Shown: positions 7,718-17,477, numbered from the stretch's first letter. The stretch: 64,000 nt of DNA from Streptomyces cyanogenus (GCF_017526105.1 NZ_CP071839.1:558001-622000), one strand, 5' to 3'. Made by a program: numbers and translations. The notes: generated by a model from the letters alone, not told the origin.

Positions 7718-8557
7718 TCACCCGGTGGCGAACTCCCGCAGCCTGTCCTGGGAGCCGTTGAAGATGTCGTGGTCGCCGACCGTCGCGCCGCTGGAGGTGT
7801 ACTGCCACATCGTGTACGACGTCCAGCCCGCCGGCAGCGGCCCGACCGTGGAGGCGTAGCGCGCGATCCACAGCGGGTTGGTGGCACCGAAGCCGTCGTA
7901 GCCGCCGGTGCACTCGGTCCACCAGCTGGTGGCGGTGTAGATGACCGCGTCCCGGCCGGTGCGGGACTTGTAGCGGTTCAGGAAGTCGCGGATCCAGCTG
8001 ACCATGCCGCTCTGGGACTTGCCGTAACAGGCGTCGCCGTACGGGTTCCACTCGATGTCGAGGGCGCCGGGGAGGGTCTTGGCGTCGTTCGACCAGCCGC
8101 CGCCGTGCTGCACGAACCAGTCGGCCTGGGCGGCGCCGCCGGCGGTGTCCGGGGTGGCGAAGTGGTAGGCGCCACGGACCATGCCCAGGTCGAACGAGCC
8201 GTCGTACTGCTGGGTGAAGTAGGGGTTGGTGTAGCTCGTCCCCTCCGTGGCCTTGGTGTACGCCCATCTGGTGCCGCTGTCCCACAGCGTCTGCCAGTCG
8301 ACGTCGCCTTGGTGGCTGGAGACGTCCACGCCCTCGGTCTGGGAGGCGCGGGCCGCCGGGGGCGGGCTGCCGGACTCGCCGTCGTGGGCGAGGACACCGA
8401 TGCCCATGTAGGCGCTGCCGCGCTCGGGTGCGCCCCCCGACGGCTCGGACGCGGCCGGGGGGCTGGACAGGAACATGAGGAGACCGGTCAGGGCGCCGGT
8501 GAGACACAGGCGGGACCGGCCACGGAAAAAGGCCATGAGGCTTCGCACACAGCCCAT
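7718..8557 (-). CDS. Secreted GH25 lysozyme (N-acetylmuramidase)
   Basis: Peptidoglycan hydrolase of the Chalaropsis/cellosyl GH25 family, about 279 residues. An N-terminal signal peptide (hydrophobic LCLTGALTGLLMFLSS) is followed by the catalytic domain starting GVDVSSHQGDVDW. The acid/base pair lies in the GALDIEW strand. The domain closes with YTMWQYTSSG and DHDIFNGS, both typical of GH25. In-frame starts also exist at 8584 (GTG) and 8536 (ATG, MAFF); the choice does not change the mature enzyme. It probably acts in cell-wall turnover or against other bacteria. Confidence 0.9.
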   Translation of the reverse strand: MGCVRSLMAFFRGRSRLCLTGALTGLLMFLSSPPAASEPSGGAPERGSAYMGIGVLAHDGESGSPPPAARASQTEGVDVSSHQGDVDWQTLWDSGTRWAYTKATEGTSYTNPYFTQQYDGSFDLGMVRGAYHFATPDTAGGAAQADWFVQHGGGWSNDAKTLPGALDIEWNPYGDACYGKSQSGMVSWIRDFLNRYKSRTGRDAVIYTATSWWTECTGGYDGFGATNPLWIARYASTVGPLPAGWTSYTMWQYTSSGATVGDHDIFNGSQDRLREFATG

Positions 8558-8642
8558 CCGACCCGGGGCCGGGTCGTCCCGCACCCCGGGTACCGCCCAA
8601 CGAAGGCTTCCGTGGCCGGTGTTTGACCCATCCGGGTGTCTG

Positions 8643-10496
8643 TCACCCCTCGATGCGGTGCTGCGTCCAGAAGGAGGTCAGATCCGTGCTCGTGGCGGCC
8701 TGGGCCGCCGCCTTGAACTCGGCCGTGGTGGACACGCCGTACCAGTGGGCGCTCGCGTAGTCCTTCAGCAGCTTGGCCATGGCGGTGTCCCCGAGGACGC
8801 GCCGCAGGTCGTGCAGGGCGCACTTGCCGTAGCCGTAGACGACGGTGGAGTACCGGGAGGAGTGCGCGTCCCAGTAGCCCATGGAGTTGGTGATCTTCTC
8901 GGCGGCGGATGCCCAGGAGACGCTGTTCCAGCAGTTGCTGCCGGTCTTGCCGAGGGCGAGGTCGGTGGCGTAGTCGGTGAACGCCTCGTCCAGCCAGGGA
9001 CTGGTGTACTCGTCGTCGCCGACGATGCCGTACCACCACTGGTGGCCGATCTCGTGGGTGAGCGCCGTGGTGCTGACCACGTCGAGGACGAAGCCGGGAT
9101 ACTCCATGCCGCCGAACCAGTAGTTGTTGTCGATGACCGCGTCCAGTTCGCCGTACGGATAGGCGCCGAAGCGGGCGGCGTGGGCGTCCACGGCGGTCTT
9201 CGCGGTGCTGAGCATCGACTGGGCGCTGGAGGAGCTGATGCCCGAGACGGAGTACACGTTCACCGGGACGCCGGCGGCCGAGGTGCCGGAGATCTTGGTG
9301 AAGGGGCCGGCGGCCCAGGCGAAGTCACGGACCTTCGTGGCGGTGGCGGTGGTGACCGTGCGGCCGCTGGAGCCGGGGGTGTCGGTGGAGGTGCCGGTGG
9401 CCGGGACCAGCAGGCTGCTGGGGTGGTCGAGGGTGACCTTGAAGTCGGCGGCCAGGGAGTAGAAGGACTCGCCGTTGTTGGTGTACGGGTCCAGGTGCCA
9501 CCCCGCGCCGTCGCGGACGGCGAGGACGGGCAGGGCGTTGCCTACGAAGCTGAACGCGCCGTCGTGCCCGAAGCGGTCGGCGCCGCTGGGCACGGTGATG
9601 CCGAGGTCGAAGCCGATGGTGGCGCTCTGTCCCTGGGCGAGCGGGCTCGGCAGGTCGACCTTCAGGGCGGTGCAGGCGACGGAGAGGGCGCCGGCGGTGC
9701 CGCCGGTGACGTTGCCGACCTTGACGGGCATCGCGTCGCAGGTGCCGTGGTAGTTGTCCCACAGCCGCAGGTAGACCTCGCCGAGCGCGGTGGCGGAGGC
9801 GTTGGTGAAGGTGACGCTCTCGTGCCCGGTCCAGACGGTGCCGCTGGTGTCGCTGCTCAGGTTCACGGTGTACGCGGGTGCGGCCGGCGTCCGCGTGGCG
9901 CCGGTGGGCGGTGGTGTGGTGCCGTCGGCGGTGTCGAGGGCGATGTCGTCCAGGACGAAGCTCGTCTGGAGACTGGAGTCCTCGGTGCCGGTGAAGGACA
10001 GGTTCACGGTCTGGCCGGCGAAGGAGGACACGTCGATCGACTTCTTCACGTAGCCGGTGTTCTTGTCCAGGTTCGAGTAGGTGGCCAGCGTGGTGCTGCC
10101 GAGCTTGGCCGTGAGCTTGTCGTAGGCGGTCGACGAGGTCGTCTCGGCGGTGTCGATGTGCAGCCAGTAGGTCAGGGTGGCACTGCCGCATCCGGACGGG
10201 ATCGTCACGCTCTGGCCGAGGGTGTCGGTGTGGGTGCCGCCGACGCCGTCCAGCCAGGCGTACGAGCTGCCGCCGTGGGCGGCCTGCCCCGAGCGGCTGG
10301 TGATCACGGTGGAGGAGGACGCGGTCCACGGTGAAGTGCCGCTCTCGAAACCGCCGTTGGCGACCACCTGGGCCGGGGTGCAGGCGGCGGCCGTGGCCGG
10401 ACCGGCGGTGGCGGGGGTGCCGGGAAGCACGAGGGCGGCCACCGCGACGACGGTGAGCGCACCGGCGCCGAGGACCTTGTGGGGGGTCGGTCTCAC
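8643..10496 (-). CDS. Secreted M1-family (gluzincin) metallopeptidase with N-terminal jelly-roll domain
   Basis: Exported zinc peptidase of 617 residues. It has a signal peptide (residues 1-38), then a beta-rich carbohydrate-binding-like module (about 40-195: NGGFESGTSPW through DDIAL), a PPPTG linker, an aminopeptidase N-like beta domain and the catalytic domain. The zinc motif is H481-E-I-G-H485 with the third ligand E504 in DEAF. The GTG at 10496 is chosen because AAGGAG lies seven bases upstream. Fusion of a jelly-roll module to an M1 domain suggests action on glycoprotein or surface-bound substrates; that is inference. Confidence 0.9.
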   Translation of the reverse strand: MRPTPHKVLGAGALTVVAVAALVLPGTPATAGPATAAACTPAQVVANGGFESGTSPWTASSSTVITSRSGQAAHGGSSYAWLDGVGGTHTDTLGQSVTIPSGCGSATLTYWLHIDTAETTSSTAYDKLTAKLGSTTLATYSNLDKNTGYVKKSIDVSSFAGQTVNLSFTGTEDSSLQTSFVLDDIALDTADGTTPPPTGATRTPAAPAYTVNLSSDTSGTVWTGHESVTFTNASATALGEVYLRLWDNYHGTCDAMPVKVGNVTGGTAGALSVACTALKVDLPSPLAQGQSATIGFDLGITVPSGADRFGHDGAFSFVGNALPVLAVRDGAGWHLDPYTNNGESFYSLAADFKVTLDHPSSLLVPATGTSTDTPGSSGRTVTTATATKVRDFAWAAGPFTKISGTSAAGVPVNVYSVSGISSSSAQSMLSTAKTAVDAHAARFGAYPYGELDAVIDNNYWFGGMEYPGFVLDVVSTTALTHEIGHQWWYGIVGDDEYTSPWLDEAFTDYATDLALGKTGSNCWNSVSWASAAEKITNSMGYWDAHSSRYSTVVYGYGKCALHDLRRVLGDTAMAKLLKDYASAHWYGVSTTAEFKAAAQAATSTDLTSFWTQHRIEG

Positions 10497-10758
10497 ACGC
10501 TACTCCTTCGTGGCGGCCGGGATTCCGGCCTGCTCTGGGGCCGCCTGGCCGGCTGGGGTGCGCCGGGCGGTCGCGGACGGGGCTTGCGCGATCAGGGTGC
10601 CGGGGAGCCCGTCGCCGCGTTCTCGGGTTGGGGCGGCGACTGCCGAAAAGAGTGACAGATTTGACCGGTCCATGCCAGGCCCGGAGGTGTGGGTGCACCC
10701 CCAACACGCCGCTGCCGCCCGCCGTTCCACAAACGGCGGGCGGCAGGCGGCCTGTGGA

Positions 10759-11415
10759 TCAGGCGGTCCGCAGCGTCATGAAGACCGCCTGCAGCCGCGC
10801 GCCGTCCGGGCCCGGCCAGCCGGCCGCGACGTGGCCGAGGGCGTCCTGGGGCGGCAGGGGCGGGTTCTCGGCGACGGGGGTGAGGACCCGGTGGACGTGC
10901 AGGACCGCGCCCCCGGGCACGGGGATGCGGGTGCCGTCCTCGTCGTCGGCCGGCTCGGGCGTGAAGCCGGCCGCCCCGAGCGGCGCGCCGGTCAAGGCGT
11001 GGCTCACCTCGTGGTCGGGGGTGTCGGAGATGCTCTGGGCCATCGCCTGGGCGCGGCCCTCGATCAGCGCCAGCAACTCGGTGACCAGCACCGGGTCGTG
11101 GCAGCCGTCGTACGCCCAGCGCTTGCCCAGCACCCCGTGCTCCATCGTGCCGATGAGGGCGTGCTCGGCCCCCTCCAGCGGCGCCCCGCGGTAGGTGAGC
11201 GCCGCCAGGTAGGCCGTCCGCTCGGGGCTCGCCGTGTCGGTGGCCACCATGAACTCGATGCCGACCTCGCCCTCGGGGTCGTCCAGCCGGAACCCACCGG
11301 ACTTCTCCAGCACGGGCGCGTCCGTACCGCCCCGGTACCAGGGGCGGGTGGGCAGCCAGTCGGTGAGCAGTTCGAGCTTGGTGGGCTTCAGGGTGGTGTG
11401 GTGGATGACGGCCAT
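10759..11415 (-). CDS. Maltokinase N-terminal cap-like domain protein
   Basis: Protein of 218 residues beginning MAVIHHTTLKPTKLELL and WLPTRPWYRGG. This matches a Streptomyces family with the N-terminal cap fold of maltokinase, often labelled a glucan-branching protein. It lacks the kinase domain, so a phosphotransferase role is unlikely; the role of stand-alone caps is not known. No metabolic operon partner is adjacent. Confidence 0.7.
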   Translation of the reverse strand: MAVIHHTTLKPTKLELLTDWLPTRPWYRGGTDAPVLEKSGGFRLDDPEGEVGIEFMVATDTASPERTAYLAALTYRGAPLEGAEHALIGTMEHGVLGKRWAYDGCHDPVLVTELLALIEGRAQAMAQSISDTPDHEVSHALTGAPLGAAGFTPEPADDEDGTRIPVPGGAVLHVHRVLTPVAENPPLPPQDALGHVAAGWPGPDGARLQAVFMTLRTA

Positions 11416-11615
11416 GCCGGTGGGAACCTCCCTGGTGCGGATGCGGAACCCTGTTCAGCCTTCCACATCCTCGCGCACCGCCGCCCGCCCGGCCCCGAAG
11501 GCACCCTCCGGGCAGGCCGTCGCGGTGGCGGCGGCGCGGACGGCGGCCCGACGCCGGGCGGCCGCGGTGTGCAGGTGCCCCGGCCACCGGCACACCGGGC
11601 GCTTCGGCGGGAGGA

Positions 11616-13223
11616 TCAGTCCCTGTGGGCCTTTTCGAAGGCGGCGAACGCGGTCTCCAGACGCCACTCGAGGCGGGCCTTCGCGCTCTGCGCGAGCAGG
11701 TGCCGGCAGGACGCGCCGCGCACGGGCAGACCCGGGTGCTCGGTCCGGCAGGCCGAGGCCGGCCGGTAGCCCGTGGTGACGGGGTGGTCCTGCCACAGGC
11801 TCGCGCCGGGCAGGAAGCCGTACTCCAGGGAGGCGCGGGCCAGGTCCTTCAGCTCGGGGTAGCTCAGGCCGTAGGTGGCGGCCGCGTACTGGTACTCGTG
11901 GCTGATGTCGATCCGGGAGACCCCGGGGTCGTCCGTGGCGAGGACGACCGGGACGCCGTAGCGGCGGTAGGTGGTGAAGGGGTGGTCGGCGCCCTTGACG
12001 CCGAGGATCTGGGCGTTGCTGGCGAAGGGCACCTCCACGGCCACCTGACGGTCCGCCATGGTGCGCGCGGTGCGCTGCCAGTGGTCCTCGTGGACGAGGT
12101 CGACACCGTGCCCGACGCGCTCGGTCCGGGCGACGCCCACGGCCTCCGCGATGTGGAACTTCAGGTCCTCGGGCTTGACCAGCCCGGGCCACAGCTCGCC
12201 GGCGTGCAGGGTGACATGGGCCTTCGGGTACTGGGTGCGCAGGTAGCCGACCATGCGCATCTGGAGGCGGTAGTCGCGCAGGGAGCTGTCCCAGTCCTCG
12301 GGCTGGACCAGGTTGACGGCGACGAACCGCGGGTCGGCCTCGGCCAGCCGCATCCCGAGGGCCAGCTGGGTGAAGACCCGCTCCGGCGAACCGCCCCTGG
12401 ACGCCTGCGAGGTCCAGCGGACGGTGAGGTCGCAGCCGGGCCGGGCCTGCGGGGTGCCGCAGCGCTCGGCGGCGCGGAACTCGGCGTCGCCGTCGTCGGC
12501 CTCCCTGCGGGCCGCGGCGACCACCCGGTCGAGTTTGCCGTCCGCGACCAGCCTGCGGTGCAGCGCGGCGAGGTCGTCGTCCCAGCCCACCTGTGCGGCG
12601 AGGTCCTTCGCGCCCTCGGAGGCGGGGCTGACCATCGTCTCCAGGTAGACCTGGTTGTTGCGTACGACGGTGTCGGCGACCTCGGCGAGCATCCTGCCCC
12701 GGTGCCGCCAGGTGACCTCGCCGAACTTGCCGAAGGTGTCGAAGAAGTGGTCGTGTCCGTTCTCGTCGGGCGGGAAGTCCTGCATGGACCAGGCCCGGAC
12801 CAGCGCGTCGTGGAACGCGCGGTCGGTGCGGGCGTCGGCGGCGGGCCGGGTGCCGGCGCCGCAGGGCGGGGCGACCGCGGTCAGTGTCGCGGTGTCGACG
12901 CACAGCCCGTCCTCGGCGGCCAGTTCGATCAGGTACTCCGTGGACACCGCGCCGGAGAGGTGGTTGTGCAGGTCTCCGCCCTTGGGCAGTTCCCGGAAGA
13001 ACGCGCGCAGGGCCGCGGGCCGGTCGCGCAGGGAGCGCAGACGGGCGTCCGTGCGCGCCTCCGCCACGGTGACCTGCCGGGGCGGAGGCGCGGCGGGCCG
13101 GTGCTCCGCCGGTTCCGGCTGGGCGGCGGCGGGCAGGGCGGACAGCAGGGACAGGACGCTGAGGGTGCCGAGTGCGGCCGGAACGGCACGGCGGCGCAGG
13201 GCGTTTCGACGTTGCAGACTCAC
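11616..13223 (-). CDS. Secreted adenosine deaminase family protein
   Basis: Purine deaminase-fold enzyme of 535 residues with a signal peptide (about residues 1-34, ending ALPAAAQ). Metal and catalytic motifs of the ADA/ADGF family are in order: GGDLHNHLSGA (HxH), LHAGE, ERVGHGVDL, and the C-terminal TDDPGVSR aspartates. Secreted growth-factor-type deaminases convert adenosine to inosine outside the cell. The ATG at 13223 gives a clean export signal. It is longer than cytosolic ADA (about 340 residues) because of the extra N-terminal region typical of ADGF proteins. Confidence 0.88.
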   Translation of the reverse strand: MSLQRRNALRRRAVPAALGTLSVLSLLSALPAAAQPEPAEHRPAAPPPRQVTVAEARTDARLRSLRDRPAALRAFFRELPKGGDLHNHLSGAVSTEYLIELAAEDGLCVDTATLTAVAPPCGAGTRPAADARTDRAFHDALVRAWSMQDFPPDENGHDHFFDTFGKFGEVTWRHRGRMLAEVADTVVRNNQVYLETMVSPASEGAKDLAAQVGWDDDLAALHRRLVADGKLDRVVAAARREADDGDAEFRAAERCGTPQARPGCDLTVRWTSQASRGGSPERVFTQLALGMRLAEADPRFVAVNLVQPEDWDSSLRDYRLQMRMVGYLRTQYPKAHVTLHAGELWPGLVKPEDLKFHIAEAVGVARTERVGHGVDLVHEDHWQRTARTMADRQVAVEVPFASNAQILGVKGADHPFTTYRRYGVPVVLATDDPGVSRIDISHEYQYAAATYGLSYPELKDLARASLEYGFLPGASLWQDHPVTTGYRPASACRTEHPGLPVRGASCRHLLAQSAKARLEWRLETAFAAFEKAHRD

Positions 13224-13425
13224 AGGGGGATGATCACGGAAAGATCACAACAGTGTGCGCTGATCCGGTACGTACCGGCCGGAGAGCACCCGACCGGGTG
13301 ACGCACCGGCGCCCCGCCGGTGCACCCCTGCGCCCGGCGCCGCCCCCTGCCCCTGTTCGGCGGGTTTCGGGAACAGGTCCGCGGCACCGGGGCGTCCGCT
13401 CCCCCGGTGCCGCGCGTCCGGCCGG

Positions 13426-14793
13426 TCAGCCTTCCCGGGTGTCCCGGTCGAGGACGCTGTCCGGGATCCAGGAGCCGTGGATGCCGGCCGTCACCCGGCG
13501 GGGCAGGTCGACGGCGGCGACCTGGCCGAGGCCGGCGGCGTCGAGGACGAGCAGGCGGGAGGCGTCCTGCTTGAGGTCGGAGACGACGGTGAGGAGGTAG
13601 CCGTCGTCCTCGGCGGTGCCACCCGCGGCGGGTACGAAGACGGCCTCGCTGGGCAGGCGGGCGTCGCCCGTGGGGCGGACCCGGCGGGCGCCGGTCCGCC
13701 GGTCGTACTTGACGATGCCGTAGCCGCCGAGGCCGTCCTGGTCGGGGAAGGAGACGGCGTACTGGTAGCGGTGCTCGGCGCCGAGGTAGTCCTCGTTGAG
13801 GGTGGGGAACTCGACGGCGAGGTCGTCGATGACGCGCTCGTCGACGGTGCCGGCCGCCAGGTCGATCACCCAGCGGCGGGTGTAGGAGCGGGCGTTGGGC
13901 TCGGTCCCGCGGTCCGGGGCGCCGACCCACCAGTTCCAGGAGAGCCGGAAGCCCTCGCGGTCGACGGTGGGGCCCTCCAGCACGATCCGGCCGTGCTCGT
14001 CCTCGTAGGCGTTGGCGGCGTGGAGCATGTTGCCGGGCCGGATCGGGAACCAGCGGATGCGGTCCGCCCCGTCGCCGCCGCGCGGCATGACCCCGATGCG
14101 GGCGGGCTGGGCGTCGTTCCAGCCGTAGGGGATGCCGGAGTGCTCGTCCGGGTCGAAGGTGACGGTGCCCTCGACGAAGACGACGTGGTGCCGGGTGAGG
14201 GCGAAGTCGTGCTTCAGGGAGGCGGTGGCGCCCGGGACCTCGGCGCCGTGCGTGATGTGCCCCCCGGCGTCCGCGACGTAGTACATCAGGTACGGGGGGA
14301 ACGGCGAGGAGCCGAAGAAGTGCAGCTCGCCGGTGACCGGGTCGGTCTTGGGGTGCGCGGTCATGGCGCTGCGCAGCCTGCCCCCGAAGTCGTAGGCGCC
14401 CACGGTCTCCAGCTCGGGGGTCAGCTCGAACGGGAGATTCGCCTCGCACAGCGCCAGCAGGCGGCCGGCGTGTTCGATGACGTGGGTGCCGGCGGTGCTT
14501 GCGGTGAGGTCGGGTCCGTGCTCGGTCAGGTAGGGCGCGCCGTCCAGGGCCGGGGTGCGCACCCAGCGGTTGCGGTACCACTCGGCGCGGCCCTCGCGCA
14601 GCCGGATGCCGTGGACCATGCCGCTGCCCTTGAACCAGTGGCTGGGCGTGACGCCCGGCTTGGGGTTGTGGCTGTTGCGGACGAGCCGCCCGGTCAGCTC
14701 CGGCGGCAGGGTGCCCTCGACCGGGAGCGCGGTGGCGCTGGTCTCGTCGGCGACGGGCTCGTAGTGGCCGGTCAGGTAGGGCTTCGTGCTCAT
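13426..14793 (-). CDS. Carotenoid oxygenase (RPE65 family) dioxygenase
   Basis: Non-heme iron oxygenase of 455 residues of the carotenoid/stilbene cleavage family. It begins with the family signature LTGRLVRNSHNPKPG and GSGMVHGIRL. Candidate iron-binding histidines lie in MTAHPKTDP, ALTRHHVVF, the central strands, and near the end in GIHGSWIPDS. These enzymes cleave a conjugated double bond of carotenoids, apocarotenoids or stilbenes; the substrate here is unknown. The SRPBCC gene lies directly upstream on the same strand, 54 bp away, and is probably co-transcribed. Confidence 0.92.
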   Translation of the reverse strand: MSTKPYLTGHYEPVADETSATALPVEGTLPPELTGRLVRNSHNPKPGVTPSHWFKGSGMVHGIRLREGRAEWYRNRWVRTPALDGAPYLTEHGPDLTASTAGTHVIEHAGRLLALCEANLPFELTPELETVGAYDFGGRLRSAMTAHPKTDPVTGELHFFGSSPFPPYLMYYVADAGGHITHGAEVPGATASLKHDFALTRHHVVFVEGTVTFDPDEHSGIPYGWNDAQPARIGVMPRGGDGADRIRWFPIRPGNMLHAANAYEDEHGRIVLEGPTVDREGFRLSWNWWVGAPDRGTEPNARSYTRRWVIDLAAGTVDERVIDDLAVEFPTLNEDYLGAEHRYQYAVSFPDQDGLGGYGIVKYDRRTGARRVRPTGDARLPSEAVFVPAAGGTAEDDGYLLTVVSDLKQDASRLLVLDAAGLGQVAAVDLPRRVTAGIHGSWIPDSVLDRDTREG

Positions 14794-14847
14794 CGTGGTG
14801 TCCTCTTCCTTCGTGGAGGTGGCGGGAGAGTGGTGAGGTACTGCCGG

Positions 14848-15288
14848 TCAGAGCGCCTGCTCGGCGCGGGACTTGAGGGCGCTCAGCCAGGCGTCCAGGG
14901 ACTGGTGGAGGGCGGTGCGCAGGTCGTCGGGCCGGGCCTCGACGGGTGCTCCGCTCCAGGACTCCTCGGTGCGGACGGTGACCCGGTCGCCGGTCCGCTC
15001 GAAGGTCCACACGTGGATGCCGGTGATGCCGGCGGAGGGTCCGCCCCAGACGATCCGCTCGCCGGGGACCAGTTCCCGGACGGTCGAGGTGATGTCCAGG
15101 CCGTGGGTGCGCCAGGCGAAGGTGGTGCCGGTCCGCAGCGGGCCGTCCAGCCGGGCCGACTCGACGCCGGGGTTCCAGGCGGGCCAGGCGTCGATGTCGG
15201 TGTGCAGTTCCCAGACGGTGGCGAGCGGGGCGTCGATCACGGTGGCCAGCCGGACGATGACGGGGGCGTGTTCGTCGATGGTGTGCAT
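14848..15288 (-). CDS. SRPBCC (polyketide cyclase/START-like) family protein
   Basis: Helix-grip fold protein of 146 residues with the typical start VRLATVIDAPLATVWELHTD and the strand WPAWNPGVE. These proteins bind hydrophobic ligands. Its position between the carotenoid oxygenase and an MFS exporter, all on one strand with gaps of 40-54 bp, suggests a shared operon for a lipophilic compound. Confidence 0.83.
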   Translation of the reverse strand: MHTIDEHAPVIVRLATVIDAPLATVWELHTDIDAWPAWNPGVESARLDGPLRTGTTFAWRTHGLDITSTVRELVPGERIVWGGPSAGITGIHVWTFERTGDRVTVRTEESWSGAPVEARPDDLRTALHQSLDAWLSALKSRAEQAL

Positions 15289-15328
15289 GGCGGGTGTTCC
15301 TCTCGGGTGGTGTGGCGGGGGGACCTGT

Positions 15329-16777
15329 TCAGTGCGCGGACGGACCGGTCCCGGTCCGGGGGACGGTGCTCGGTTCCGTCCCGCGGCGGGCCAGGGCGGG
15401 GACGAGAGCTGCGGTCAGGACGAGCAGGGCGGCACAGACGGCGAACGCGGTGCGGTAGCCGGCGGTGAGCGCTTCCGGGTGCGGCCGGCCGGTGGCCGCG
15501 CGGGCGGTGACGGAGCCCGCCAGGGTGGTCAGCACGGCCAGTCCGATCGCGCCGCCGACCTGCCGGGTCGTGTTCACCAGCCCGCCGGCCAGTCCGGCGT
15601 CGGTTCGGGGGACGCCGGCCACGGCGAGCACCGTGAGCTGGACGAAGGCGGCCCCCAGCCCCAGTCCGATGAGGACCGTCGGTCCGAGGACGTCCACGGC
15701 GTAGCTGCCGTCGGCACGGATGCGGGCCAGCCACAGCAGCCCGGCGGCCTCGGTGAGCAGGGCCGCGCCGACGGTGACCGGGGGTCCGAGGCGGCGGGCC
15801 AGGCGGGGCGCGAGGGTGGAACCGAGCATGTTGGCCGCCGCCAGGGGAAGTTGGCCCAGGCCGGTGACCAGTGGGCCGTACCCCAGGACCTGTTGCTGGT
15901 ACAGCGGCAGGAAGAAGAACAGCGCGATCCACACCGAGCCCAGCAGGGCCATCAGGACGTTGCCGGCGGCGACGGTGCCGGTGGCGAGGAGGCGGGGCGG
16001 CAGCAGCGGGGCGGGGTGCCGGCGCTCGACGCGGACGAAGGCCACGAGCAGAACGGCCGCGAGGGAGAGGGCGGTGAGCACCTGCGGGGCGCTCCAGCCG
16101 GTGCCGCGCGCCGCCGTCAGCCCCCAGACCAGCGCGGTCAGCGCCGAGGTCACGGCGGTCGTGCCCAGGAGGTCGAACCGGCCCGGGGTGCCGCCGGGGA
16201 CGCGGGGCACGAGGACCGCCACTCCCCCGGCGACCAGGGCGGTGCCGAGCGCGACCGTGTGGAAGATCCAGGGCCAGCCCAGCAGTTGGGTCAGCAGCCC
16301 GCCGAGCAGCACTCCGGCCGCCGCACCGGCGCCGGACACCGCTCCCCACACGCCCAGGGCGCGTCCGCGTCCCGGCCCGGGCGGGAAGACGTCCATCACC
16401 AGCGCCAGGGCCGCGGGTGCCACCACGGCGGCGCCGGCGCCCTGCACGGCACGGGCGGCTACGAGCAGCGGGGCGGAGGGAGCCAGTCCGGCCGCCAGGG
16501 ACGCGGCGCCGAAGACGGTGAGGCCCGCCAGCAGGGTCCGGCGGCGCCCGAGCAGGTCGGCCGCCCGCCCACCGGCGAGCAACAGGGCTCCGAAGGCGAG
16601 GCCGTAGGCGTTGACGACCCAGGGGGCGACGGTGTCCGGCAGGCTCAGGCCGGACTGGATGCGCGGCAGGGCCACATTGACGACGGAGGTGGCGAGCATG
16701 ACGGTGAACTGGGCGCCGGCCAGGGCCGCGAGGGCGGCGCGCGGGCGGACGGGACGGGTGCCGGACAGCGGCTTCAC
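15329..16777 (-). CDS. DHA2-family MFS drug exporter
   Basis: Membrane exporter of 482 residues with 14 predicted helices, of the EmrB/QacA (DHA2) type. Motif A-like GRAADLLGRRRTLL follows helix 2 and a motif C-like GAVSGAGAAAGVLLGG follows in helix 5. The GTG at 16777 is preferred because AGGAG lies six bases upstream; it replaces a longer frame open to 16822 that would cover the putative operator. It lies 110 bp downstream of a TetR gene on the same strand and shares a near-identical 13-bp element with that gene's promoter. It is probably controlled by it. Confidence 0.9.
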   Translation of the reverse strand: MKPLSGTRPVRPRAALAALAGAQFTVMLATSVVNVALPRIQSGLSLPDTVAPWVVNAYGLAFGALLLAGGRAADLLGRRRTLLAGLTVFGAASLAAGLAPSAPLLVAARAVQGAGAAVVAPAALALVMDVFPPGPGRGRALGVWGAVSGAGAAAGVLLGGLLTQLLGWPWIFHTVALGTALVAGGVAVLVPRVPGGTPGRFDLLGTTAVTSALTALVWGLTAARGTGWSAPQVLTALSLAAVLLVAFVRVERRHPAPLLPPRLLATGTVAAGNVLMALLGSVWIALFFFLPLYQQQVLGYGPLVTGLGQLPLAAANMLGSTLAPRLARRLGPPVTVGAALLTEAAGLLWLARIRADGSYAVDVLGPTVLIGLGLGAAFVQLTVLAVAGVPRTDAGLAGGLVNTTRQVGGAIGLAVLTTLAGSVTARAATGRPHPEALTAGYRTAFAVCAALLVLTAALVPALARRGTEPSTVPRTGTGPSAH

Positions 16778-16813
16778 GGACGTCTCCTGAGCAGACAGTA
16801 GATTGTGTGGTTG

Positions 16814-16826
16814 ACCACTCACTCAT
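16814..16826. promoter_or_regulatory. Putative TetR operator before the MFS gene
   Basis: ACCACTCACTCAT here matches ACCACTCACACAT at 17465-17477 before the TetR gene at 12 of 13 positions. It adjoins the palindrome GTGGTTGACCAC (16807-16818). It is a shared operator candidate for the exporter and regulator. Confidence 0.45.
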
Positions 16827-16886
16827 GGGGCCGAAGAGAAGGCGAGGTGTCACACCTCGCCTCCCCACGGCGTCCGGGGCCCCGGG

Positions 16887-17453
16887 TCAGTAGTGCCGCA
16901 TCCCGGCGGCCAGCGTCCGCGTCCAGGGCGCGTCCACCTCGTCGGCCCCCATCGAGACGATCAGGTGGCAGAGCATGCCCCGCGCGAAGAATTCCTGGAC
17001 CTGCCCCTCGCCGCCGCCCGAGGCGCCGCGCACGTACTCCACCAGCCGCGCGTACCCCTGCCGTACGGCCTCCCGCACCGCGGGCTCCGACACGGCGGCG
17101 GCCTGCGCGTGCAGCTGGATCAGCATCAGGTCGTTGTCGCTGATCAGCCGAGCGTAGGCGTCCCCCATGGCATGGAGCACCGCCTCCGGCGCACTGCCCC
17201 GCGCCTGCGCCGCGGCCTGCTCCAGACAGGTCCGCACCTGCACGAAACAGTGCTCGACCACGGCGGTGAAGAGCAGCTCCTTGTTCGGGAAGAGCCGGTA
17301 GACGTACGCCTGGGAGATGCCGGCCGCCTTGGCCACCTCGGTGGTGGTGGTACCGAAGTAGCCACGGGCCGCGAAGGCTCCGATCGCCGTCCGCAGGACC
17401 GCCTCGCGGCGCTCCTCGGCGGTGGACAACTGGCGGGCCCGTTCCGTCTTCAT
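16887..17453 (-). CDS. TetR/AcrR-family transcriptional regulator
   Basis: Regulator of 188 residues with a complete N-terminal TetR HTH (VLRTAIGAFAARGYFGTTTT and AKAAGISQAYVYRLFPNKE) and a helical ligand domain. The ATG at 17453 leaves the palindrome upstream free. The MFS gene follows on the same strand, so the pair probably forms a drug-responsive efflux system with autoregulation. Confidence 0.9.
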   Translation of the reverse strand: MKTERARQLSTAEERREAVLRTAIGAFAARGYFGTTTTEVAKAAGISQAYVYRLFPNKELLFTAVVEHCFVQVRTCLEQAAAQARGSAPEAVLHAMGDAYARLISDNDLMLIQLHAQAAAVSEPAVREAVRQGYARLVEYVRGASGGGEGQVQEFFARGMLCHLIVSMGADEVDAPWTRTLAAGMRHY

Positions 17454-17477
17454 GTGAGTACTCAACCACTCACACAT
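17454..17477. promoter_or_regulatory. Palindromic operator candidate before the TetR gene
   Basis: The region starts with a perfect 10-bp palindrome TGAGTACTCA (17455-17464) nested in GTGAGT-N8-ACTCAC (17454-17473). It touches the TetR start codon, as expected for an autorepressor site. Confidence 0.5.
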
